Shown here in pieces: positions 14,646 to 19,818 of a stretch of 23,140 bases of DNA; the first letter of the stretch is position 1, and every line of letters starts with the position of its first letter. The stretch covers positions 1-23,140 of the forward strand of contig JAUWYR010000041.1 of NCBI GenBank assembly GCA_030615745.1, written 5' to 3'. The position numbers and the translations under genes were made by a program. Source of the DNA: Candidatus Zixiibacteriota bacterium (lineage in GTDB: Bacteria; Zixibacteria; MSB-5A5; SM23-73-2). The notes under the pieces were generated by a model, which searched no databases, was not told the DNA's origin, and was given only the letters and a program-made list of their open reading frames with translations.

Positions 14646-15518
14646 TTACTCTTTAGGTTTTACCTCTAAGTTCACCACCCCTTTTTCCACCACCACCGCC
14701 TCCATCTTGGTGGTGGGTTTTAAATCTCTGGCAATCGCTCTATTCTGAGAATTCAATCCACCTTTCCTCTGTTGATCCAAAATGGAGGTATTGCCTGACC
14801 AATTTTTCATGTCCTCTTCTAAATTGGAGGGTTCGAGTTGAACAATCCATCCTTTTCCAAATGGGTCTTTGTTAATCAAGTCGGTATTGAAGTTGATTTC
14901 ATAGTTGGTTCTGATAACCCGACTCCGAATAGGAACGTAAAGCTTATGCACCTGCCTGTCCGAAGCTAAGATCCTGATACATAGCCTTCCCTGTTCGACC
15001 TCAGTCTCATCAAAGTGTAAAACGACATACAGGATATCTCCTATCCTTTCCCGAAACAGGTTATTCACTCCAATTTTTACCGTTCTATCATCTAACAATT
15101 TTGCCCAGATATAATTCTGGTAATGAAAAAGATCTTTTCTTTCAGTTTTTCTCTCTTCTAAGGCTTTTTTCAAAGCTTGAGTTAATACATCCGGGGTGAA
15201 AGGCTTAGGAACGTAGTTGGAAATACCTAATCTCATCGCTTTGACTGCTGATTCCACTGATGGATATCCAGTTATCATTATGGGAATAATGTCCGGATGA
15301 TTTTTCTTCACAATCCTCAAGACCTCCATTCCGTCAATATCCGGCATCTTCCAGTCGGCAATAACCACATCATATTTATCCTCTTCCACTTTTTTCAGAG
15401 CCTCTCTTCCGTTCAAAGCCATCTTAACATTATGTCCTTGTTGGCTTAATATCTTTTTACAGCTGTTGCACACTATCTGCTCATCGTCTACCACCAAGAC
15501 ATTTGCTCTATAGGACAT
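14646..15518 (-). CDS. Response regulator receiver fused to a GcvH-like domain lacking the lipoyl lysine
   Basis: 290 residues. Residues 4-122 are a receiver domain: acidic pair DD at 11-12, phosphoacceptor Asp55 (VVIADWKMPD), MITGYPS, Lys105 (YVPKPF). It is close to the receiver of the NtrC-type protein at 19819. Residues about 136-240 look like glycine cleavage H protein: DRTVKIGVNNLFRERIGDI, the strand TEVEQG, LYVP, then LINKDPFGKGWIVQLEPSNLEED. Aligned on LYxP, the lipoyl-lysine site (ESVKA in GcvH) reads ASDRQ, with Arg188 in place of lysine, so it cannot be lipoylated in the normal way. The tail 241-290 is of unknown type. First gene of the operon, downstream of a sigma-54 promoter; no DNA-binding domain is present, so it probably acts through protein contacts with the redox subunits. 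Confidence 0.85.
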   Translation of the reverse strand: MSYRANVLVVDDEQIVCNSCKKILSQQGHNVKMALNGREALKKVEEDKYDVVIADWKMPDIDGMEVLRIVKKNHPDIIPIMITGYPSVESAVKAMRLGISNYVPKPFTPDVLTQALKKALEERKTERKDLFHYQNYIWAKLLDDRTVKIGVNNLFRERIGDILYVVLHFDETEVEQGRLCIRILASDRQVHKLYVPIRSRVIRTNYEINFNTDLINKDPFGKGWIVQLEPSNLEEDMKNWSGNTSILDQQRKGGLNSQNRAIARDLKPTTKMEAVVVEKGVVNLEVKPKE

Positions 15519-15559
15519 TTTCTTTCACCTTCCTCTCTTTTCTTTCCAATACCTTAAAG

Positions 15560-15575
15560 AGCAATAGATGTGCCA
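15560..15575 (-). promoter_or_regulatory. Sigma-54 promoter of the receiver-GcvH/HybA/HybB operon
   Basis: On the - strand TGGCAC (15575-15570), five bases, TTGCT (15564-15560): a canonical -24/-12 element with GG and GC at the proper distance. Transcription would start near 15548, about 30 bases before the ATG at 15518. A sigma-54 activator is encoded at 19819-21216. Confidence 0.8.
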
Positions 15576-15692
15576 CATTGTGATTTTTTTCACAAAGTCT
15601 GGCAAAAATATCTGTTAACAATTTGAAATATAAGAACTTATAAATTATAAAGAAAAGTAAGGGCGGATATATTTTGAGAGGCTAAACAAACA

Positions 15693-15715
15693 GATGCATA
15701 TTAAAATTATGCATC
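15693..15715. promoter_or_regulatory. Inverted repeat, candidate enhancer for the sigma-54 activator
   Basis: GATGCATA (15693-15700), 7 bases, TATGCATC (15708-15715): perfect arms centred about 155 bases upstream of the predicted start, a usual distance for NtrC-type activator sites. A second inverted repeat, CGTATA-N7-TATACG, lies at 15785-15803, nearer the end of the neighbouring operon. The rest of 15519-15834 shows no gene. Confidence 0.5.
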
Positions 15716-15834
15716 AGTCTGAAGTGCTTTTATTGGTAAATAAGGACTTAGGTGGGATTTATGCTGTATAAGAAAAATATACGGCGTATACATTTCATAT
15801 ACGATTTTAGTCTATTGGGGTTCAAGTAGTTATG

Positions 15835-17055
15835 TTAGGACAGGGGTTGCACCCCTATCCTTTCTCTAAAACATAAAGCAGGGCAATTTTTACATTCAGA
15901 AAATGAACAATTAATACATTTTTTTAAAATATCATCAATTCCATATCGAAAATCTTCGAACTTTTTTGAAACCCATTTTTCAAGTAAGTCATCTTTAATA
16001 ATATTACCCATTTTTTTATTCCTATACATCTCACACGGATAAATATCACCATTACAAGATATCCATAATTTTGTTTTTAATGCACTACATATACCGTATG
16101 AATTCCTTAAATAATTGTTTTTGACTAAAAAATCTATGAAATCAATTGAAGGATAGAATTCAATATTATTTTTGTTTAAAAATAATTTTGGAAAAATGAA
16201 TGTTGATATTTCGAAATGGATTTTTTTTTGGGTAAGATAATCTATTGTCTTTTCTATTGATTTTTCATTGTGAGATGTAGTGACTATATGTAACGAGAAA
16301 GCACAATCCTCGTTCATTAATTTATCAATAGATTTCATAACTCGATTATAGGCACCTTTTTTTTGAACAAAACTATCGAATACTTTTTCATGTATACTAT
16401 GATAAGAAATCCTAAGGTCTGCGCTTCTAAAATTTTTATATAATCGAACAAAATCATCATCAATTAATGAACCGTTGGTGCAAATAGTAGTATCAAATCC
16501 TAAATCATCTAAAGATGATAAAAGGTGATTTAGTCCTTTGTAAAGAAAAGGCTCGCCTCCAGTAATTTCTATCCTAACAATTCCAAAATCTTTTAGTTTA
16601 TTTAATATATTTATCCACTTTTTGCTTGGTATAAATTCATTCTTGGCACCTTTCATATAACAAAATTTGCAATTAAAATTGCACATCGTAGTTATTTCTA
16701 ACTTTAGAGAAAAAGGTGAATTATTTTTATATAGAAGAGAATTGTATTTTTTTCCTTCTATACTTGTATATGAATATATGTCTTCAGGTAAATTACTCGA
16801 AAAGCAAACGTCATTAATCTCAATAAAATCATTTAACGCAAGAAAAAGTAAAAAATGTTGATTTATTTTTTCTTTAACTATGTCAATTTCAAATTTCTTT
16901 TTATAAATAATAGCATCTAAATAACATTTAGTTTCATTACAAATAGGATAAAACTTTTTGATATTATGACCATCTATATATAACAAATAATGTTTATCTT
17001 TAATTGTATGCGTAAACAGATGATTAGTTGCTCTTATTTGTATAGTGTTATTCAT
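15835..17055 (-). CDS. Radical SAM/SPASM peptide-modifying enzyme 1
   Basis: 406 residues. Radical SAM cluster C125-x3-C129-x2-C132 (CNFNCKFC), GGEP at 166-169, TNGSLI, then a SPASM domain with cysteines at 323, 334, 341, 380, 383, 388, 391 and 395, enough for two auxiliary [4Fe-4S] clusters. Residues 1-85 precede the barrel and may be a PqqD-like/RRE leader-peptide binding fold (short beta strands, then helix EIDIVKEKINQHFLLFLALNDFIEI), which is a guess from pattern. Such enzymes form thioether or carbon-carbon links in RiPP precursors. The ATG lies inside the end of the upstream enzyme gene (8-base overlap, ATGAATAA). Codon use is very AT-rich. The gene ends in a GGGG-TGCAA-CCCC hairpin at 15842-15854, which overlaps the last codons. 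Confidence 0.9.
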   Translation of the reverse strand: MNNTIQIRATNHLFTHTIKDKHYLLYIDGHNIKKFYPICNETKCYLDAIIYKKKFEIDIVKEKINQHFLLFLALNDFIEINDVCFSSNLPEDIYSYTSIEGKKYNSLLYKNNSPFSLKLEITTMCNFNCKFCYMKGAKNEFIPSKKWINILNKLKDFGIVRIEITGGEPFLYKGLNHLLSSLDDLGFDTTICTNGSLIDDDFVRLYKNFRSADLRISYHSIHEKVFDSFVQKKGAYNRVMKSIDKLMNEDCAFSLHIVTTSHNEKSIEKTIDYLTQKKIHFEISTFIFPKLFLNKNNIEFYPSIDFIDFLVKNNYLRNSYGICSALKTKLWISCNGDIYPCEMYRNKKMGNIIKDDLLEKWVSKKFEDFRYGIDDILKKCINCSFSECKNCPALCFRERIGVQPLS

Positions 17056-18139
17056 GAAAAAGAGCCCTTTTCCTTTTTGCTAGATAGCAATTATATTCAA
17101 CCCATTTATCTCTTTCTAATTTATTAATATACGCCTTCCCAGGACAATAAAAGCAATATTTACTTAAATCCCCACAGCTATTACAATTTGCAGGTTCTTT
17201 AAAAATTTCATCAACAATTCGAATAGTATATTTAGAATTCCAAATCTTTTGCAGAGATTCTTTTAATACGTTGCCTAATTTAATATCAATCAACCTGCAA
17301 GGAAATACATTTCCATATTGATCTATACTACATGAACTTCTCCCACCAATACATATTCTTTTTGTGGGTCTTTTATTTAATATATCTTCAAAAGAGTTTC
17401 TCAATAAAATTAAATCCGATCCGTTAAGTTGCAAGTTTTCATTAGAATAGTTTTTATGTGGAAGTATATCTATATCATAGGCAAAATCAACTCCCAATTT
17501 TTTGCTTAATTCAAATAAGCCTCTAATCGAATCATAATTTTTTTGAGTAATTGTCATTTTCAAGACTACTTTTTTAACATAATCCTTAATAATTTGCAGA
17601 TTTTTTATTGCCTTTTTAAATGAACCTTTTACTCCGACTAAAGAATCATGTAAATCTTCAATATGAGAGTGTATTGAAAAAACGACACAATAAATGTTTT
17701 CAAAATTAGTTTGTTTGAAAAAATCGTCGTCAAATAGTGTCCCATTAGTGAAGAATTCAATTATTAACCCTTGTTGCGTAGCATAGTTTATTATTTCTGA
17801 TAAATCATTTCTACATCCAATTTCACCACCATCCAACTGTAAGAAAAAAACACCAGCTTTTGATATCTCATTTATTATTTTTTTCATATCCAAAGTATTA
17901 ACTCCAAATGAATTGTAATCATCATACGCATAACAATGATAACATCTTAAATTACATGAACCAGTTAATACCAATCTTGCTCTAACAAGTTGTTTTCTAT
18001 TACATAACCATCGATAAGCCTCAATACCTTTAAGGATTTCTGAAGAATTATTCTGAAGTATAATTGGACCCCATATACCTGTAAAATACATCAAAACAAA
18101 ATCGTCAATTTTTTTATGATAAAGCAAAGATTCAGACAT
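17048..18139 (-). CDS. Radical SAM/SPASM peptide-modifying enzyme 2
   Basis: 363 residues. Radical SAM cluster C62-x3-C66-x2-C69 (CNLRCYHC), GGEI at 104-107 (variant of GGEP), FFTNGTLFD, VFSIHS. The C-terminal SPASM domain has cysteines at 263, 270, 281, 319, 322, 329, 332 and 351. It is distinct from enzyme 1 over most of its length apart from motifs, so the two are not a recent duplication. Its N-terminal 55 residues are too short for a full RRE. It is the first enzyme gene after the candidate precursor (101-base gap with a hairpin) and overlaps enzyme 1 by 8 bases. ATG start; ribosome-binding site weak (GAGGGA 10 bases upstream). AT-rich like enzyme 1. Confidence 0.9.
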   Translation of the reverse strand: MSESLLYHKKIDDFVLMYFTGIWGPIILQNNSSEILKGIEAYRWLCNRKQLVRARLVLTGSCNLRCYHCYAYDDYNSFGVNTLDMKKIINEISKAGVFFLQLDGGEIGCRNDLSEIINYATQQGLIIEFFTNGTLFDDDFFKQTNFENIYCVVFSIHSHIEDLHDSLVGVKGSFKKAIKNLQIIKDYVKKVVLKMTITQKNYDSIRGLFELSKKLGVDFAYDIDILPHKNYSNENLQLNGSDLILLRNSFEDILNKRPTKRICIGGRSSCSIDQYGNVFPCRLIDIKLGNVLKESLQKIWNSKYTIRIVDEIFKEPANCNSCGDLSKYCFYCPGKAYINKLERDKWVEYNCYLAKRKRALFHE

Positions 18140-18176
18140 CCTATTATTCCCTCAAAATAAATTAAGAATTGTATAA

Positions 18177-18213
18177 GGGACTCTTTCTCGGGGTCGGCTA
18201 CGAGAAGAGCCCC
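18177..18213 (-). promoter_or_regulatory. Hairpin between precursor and enzyme genes
   Basis: GGGACTCTTTCTCG (18177-18190) and CGAGAAGAGCCCC (18201-18213) form a stem of 12 pairs with one mismatch and one bulge, loop of 10. No T run follows on the - strand. In RiPP operons such intergenic hairpins commonly reduce read-through or protect the precursor mRNA, giving more precursor than enzyme. Confidence 0.65.
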
Positions 18214-18240
18214 AATGTTAATTATCTGTCAATAAGGTAA

Positions 18241-18420
18241 CTAGCATCCAGAAACACAAATGATAATCTCTTCCATTTCTTGACCGACTTCCTTTATGAT
18301 GGGAATTTTTCCTGCGATTAGCCCAACAGACAATTCTTTTCCACGGAGATTAATCCCTAAATTATCCAACACCTTAAGTTGATCATCAGTTAGCTTAATG
18401 CGTTCAGTTTTTTTTGGCAT
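18241..18420 (-). CDS. Candidate RiPP precursor peptide ending in CVSGC
   Basis: 59 residues from the ATG at 18420 (MPKKTERIKLTDDQLK). A longer frame reaches 18471, but AAAGGAGGTGATAAT lies directly before 18420 and is one of the strongest ribosome-binding sites in the window. Residues 1-50 are a soluble, helix-prone leader (TDDQLKVLDNLGINLRGK, then LSVGLIAGKIPIIKEVGQEM); the end is EEIIICVSGC with the only two cysteines of the peptide, at 55 and 59, the last being the C-terminal residue. A short leader-type protein with cysteines only in the final five positions next to two radical SAM/SPASM enzymes is the pattern of a sactipeptide/ranthipeptide-like or cofactor-type precursor. I do not recognise the family. 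No transporter or protease is adjacent. Confidence 0.75.
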   Translation of the reverse strand: MPKKTERIKLTDDQLKVLDNLGINLRGKELSVGLIAGKIPIIKEVGQEMEEIIICVSGC

Positions 18421-18455
18421 ATTATCACCTCCTTTCATTGCCGACCCATTTAAAA

Positions 18456-18484
18456 GCGACAATAGAAACATTAGTGTCTATCGC
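18456..18484 (-). promoter_or_regulatory. Leader hairpin of the RiPP operon
   Basis: On the - strand GCGATAGACAC...and TCTATTGTCGC form an imperfect stem followed by TTTT (18455-18452), 32 bases before the precursor start. It resembles a weak terminator/attenuator in the 5' leader. Confidence 0.4.
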
Positions 18485-18495
18485 CACTTTTTTAG

Positions 18496-18524
18496 ATAAA
18501 ATAGAATTACTATACGCCTAACAA
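18496..18524 (-). promoter_or_regulatory. Putative promoter of the RiPP operon
   Basis: TTGTTA (18524-18519), 17-base spacer, TTTTAT (18501-18496) on the - strand. Predicted start near 18489, just before the leader hairpin. Match to consensus is only fair. Confidence 0.35.
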
Positions 18525-18527
18525 TAA

Positions 18528-18596
18528 TTATACAGTCTGCATAAACGGGCAAAAGCAGACTGTCTCCTTCTGCATAAGAACCGTGAATAATCGCAT
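18528..18596 (-). CDS. Possible small ORF (22 residues)
   Basis: ATG at 18596 with AGGAGG six bases upstream (18607-18603), reading MRLFTVLMQKETVCFCPFMQ plus two residues and TAA. The start MRxFTVxxxK recalls the first strand of HicB-type antitoxins, so it could be the stub of a lost HicB gene; it may equally be a leader peptide or chance. The end overlaps the inverted repeat ACAGTCTGC/GCAGACTGT (18532-18540 and 18555-18563). Confidence 0.25.
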   Translation of the reverse strand: MRLFTVLMQKETVCFCPFMQTV

Positions 18597-18662
18597 TCAA
18601 AACCTCCTAAACCATCAAGAATCAATATCTTGTTGTTCGTCGTGGGCTGATGAACAGCCAGG

Positions 18663-18679
18663 TTATACAGTCTGTATAA
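18663..18679. repeat. 17-base palindrome TTATACAGTCTGTATAA
   Basis: Perfect arms TTATACAG/CTGTATAA around one central base. A near copy, TTATACAGTCTGCATAA, is at 18528-18544, 135 bases away. They lie between the integrase relic and the RiPP operon and could be operators or recombination-related sites. Confidence 0.5.
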
Positions 18680-18685
18680 ACCCGC

Positions 18686-18793
18686 TCAGAGCGCATCGAC
18701 GGGGCTACGCACGCCGTGGCCTCCTTTGTTCAGGACATGGGTGTAGATCATGGTCGTGCTGACATCTTTGTGTCCCAGCAGTTCTTGGATGGT
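18686..18793 (-). pseudogene. C-terminal relic of an integron-type tyrosine recombinase (IntI-like)
   Basis: On the - strand the frame from 18793 to a TGA at 18688-18686 reads [20 protein letters not shown] followed by [15 protein letters not shown]. This is the end of the catalytic domain of IntI-type integrases: LLGH is the box with the catalytic histidine, and the tyrosine in MIYTHV is the nucleophile; the GVRSPxDAL tail is characteristic of IntI. Only about 35 codons survive. The frame breaks exactly where the palindromic repeat at 18797 begins, so the gene was truncated by or beside that repeat. Non-functional. Confidence 0.85.
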
Positions 18794-18796
18794 TCC

Positions 18797-18858
18797 GTGT
18801 TGTGTCAGGTCCTAGACCTGACACGTCTGTCAGGAGTAGCTCCTGACAGAACAAGAAA
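18797..18858. repeat. Palindromic repeat, intact copy (X)
   Basis: 62 bases made of two hairpins: GTGTCAGGTC-CTAG-ACCTGACAC and CTGTCAGGAG-TAG-CTCCTGACAG, framed by GTGTT at the left and AACAAGAAA at the right. The same unit is at 19622-19807, interrupted by an insertion. In both places the right end lies 11-14 bases from the stop codon of a - strand gene, so on that strand the hairpins are immediately 3' of genes. Confidence 0.85.
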
Positions 18859-18872
18859 TGATTTGTTAGGTC

Positions 18873-19142
18873 TTATTTCTTTCTATAGACATCTCCTCTT
18901 GAGCCAATATGATCAACATATATTGTCTTCAATTTATGATCAATCCAAAAAATTACTCGAATGTCTCCAATTCTCATTCTATAATATCCCTTCCACTCTC
19001 CAGCCATTGACTTTACATCCACTTTATCCGTAACCCCATCTTCTAATTCTCTCAAAGATTGTTTAATGCGTTGCCTTTGAAATTCAGGGAGACTTTTTAA
19101 ATAACGAGCCGCTCGCTTGTGGACAATAACCTTATGTTTCAT
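18873..19142 (-). CDS. RelE/ParE-family toxin
   Basis: An 89-residue protein with the RelE superfamily fold signature: KVIVHKRAARYLKSLPEFQRQRI at the start, KSMAGEWKGYYRMRIGDIRVIF in the middle and YVDHIGSRGDVYRKK at the end. Family members cut mRNA on the ribosome (RelE type) or poison gyrase (ParE type). The basic residues K/R around YYRMRIGDIRVIF and the terminal Y fit the mRNA interferase branch, but the target is not proven. Its ATG overlaps the end of the antitoxin gene by 4 bases (ATGA). It lies next to an integrase relic and repeats, the usual setting for mobile toxin-antitoxin pairs. Confidence 0.92.
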   Translation of the reverse strand: MKHKVIVHKRAARYLKSLPEFQRQRIKQSLRELEDGVTDKVDVKSMAGEWKGYYRMRIGDIRVIFWIDHKLKTIYVDHIGSRGDVYRKK

Positions 19143-19339
19143 ATAGAATCCAGTTCTACGTATGCATCTTTTTTACCTTTTTCTCTATCTTTTCGTGCTT
19201 GCTTGAGATCTTCAATAGCCTTCTTATCAAGATCTAATCCTAACAGCTCTTCTATTTTTTTATACTCCTTCCAGGGAATAATCACTTCGGTTGGTTTGCC
19301 CTTTTCATCCACTATAATTTTTTTATGTAGCGTAAGCAT
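19139..19339 (-). CDS. RelB/Phd-like antitoxin
   Basis: A 66-residue protein from ATG 19339 (MLTLHKKIIVDEKGKP), chosen because GAGGTGAAG stands just before it; an in-frame ATG at 19372 would add 11 residues without a ribosome-binding site. The N-terminal part (IIVDEKGKPTEVIIPWKEYKKIEELL) forms the Phd/YefM-like beta-strand and helix used for dimerisation and DNA binding; the charged C-terminal part (AIEDLKQARKDREKGKKDAY) is the disordered toxin-binding segment. Gene order antitoxin-toxin with a 4-base overlap is typical. Confidence 0.85.
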   Translation of the reverse strand: MLTLHKKIIVDEKGKPTEVIIPWKEYKKIEELLGLDLDKKAIEDLKQARKDREKGKKDAYVELDSI

Positions 19340-19379
19340 AACTTCACCTCTTCTTTTTTTAATCATACCCAACTATTGA

Positions 19380-19398
19380 TTATATGGTTTCCGTATAA
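19380..19398. promoter_or_regulatory. Palindrome in the toxin-antitoxin leader, candidate autoregulatory operator
   Basis: TTATATGGTTTCCGTATAA, an imperfect palindrome between the predicted promoter and the antitoxin start. Antitoxin-toxin complexes normally repress from such sites. Outer arms resemble the TTATACAG palindromes at 18528 and 18663. Confidence 0.45.
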
Positions 19399-19426
19399 CA
19401 CTCCTTTAATATTTGATCATTAAATA

Positions 19427-19455
19427 AATTTATACTCAACACTCTCCAATGTCAA
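19427..19455 (-). promoter_or_regulatory. Sigma-70-type promoter of the toxin-antitoxin operon
   Basis: On the - strand TTGACA (19455-19450), 17-base spacer, TAAATT (19432-19427). Leader of about 80 bases to the antitoxin start at 19339. Confidence 0.65.
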
Positions 19456-19518
19456 GTTATTTTAACGAGATCTCTCTGAAAAAGTCAAACAGTGGAAAGT
19501 TATTCTGGAGTGTCAAGC

Positions 19519-19537
19519 CCCCCGCCATAGGCGGGGG
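19519..19537 (+). repeat. GC-rich hairpin
   Basis: CCCCCGCC-ATA-GGCGGGGG, perfect 8-base stem, followed on the + strand by ATTTTC. It is enclosed in a wider inverted pair GGAGTGT (19507-19513) and ACACTCC (19607-19613). A short hairpin GTTCAC-CTAAAA-GTGAAC lies at about 19591-19608. No gene in 19400-19818. Confidence 0.5.
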
Positions 19538-19621
19538 ATTTTCGACTTCAGCTTGACCAGAAACTTCTTGAGAGACAACGTGTTTTAACTGGTTCACCTA
19601 AAAGTGAACACTCCAATTTCT

Positions 19622-19807
19622 GTGTTGTGTCAAGTCCTAGTGCTTATCCCACAAAATGAACCTAAAATGTAGGGGAGACCCTTGTGGTCTCCCGCTGGTG
19701 GTTGGGAGGGGACAAGCCCCTCCCCTACAGAAGAATTTGCATTATTTAATTGGAATGGCACTAGACCTGACACATCTGTCAGGAGTAGCTCCTGACAGAA
19801 CAAGAAA
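19622..19807. repeat. Palindromic repeat, second copy (Y), split by an insertion
   Basis: 19622-19640 plus 19761-19807 equal the 62-base copy X with two to three substitutions, once the inserted element and one duplicated CTAG are removed. It begins 12 bases beyond the stop of the sigma-54 activator gene. Confidence 0.85.
19640..19761. mobile_element. 122-bp MITE, probably IS630/Tc1-type, inserted at CTAG
   Basis: Flanked by TA on both sides within CTAG (19637-19640 and 19761-19764), which is the known target and duplication of IS630-type transposases. Ends are GTGC...GCAC, with an imperfect inverted match continuing over about 23 bases. The interior is fully structured: an outer pair TGTAGGGGAG/CTCCCCTACA (19668-19677, 19720-19729) enclosing hairpins GGGAGACC/GGTCTCCC and GGGAGGGG/CCCCTCCC. 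No coding capacity. The empty site is preserved in copy X at 18797-18858. Confidence 0.75.
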
Positions 19808-19818
19808 ATGGTTTTAAC

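Noticed and set aside
15835-18522. RiPP operon as a whole integron cassette
   Set aside because: A GTTAGGC core lies at its 5' side and CCTAAC overlaps the stop at its 3' side, but no second core or attC stem could be found within 150 bases, and the relic's orientation does not fit an attI next to it.
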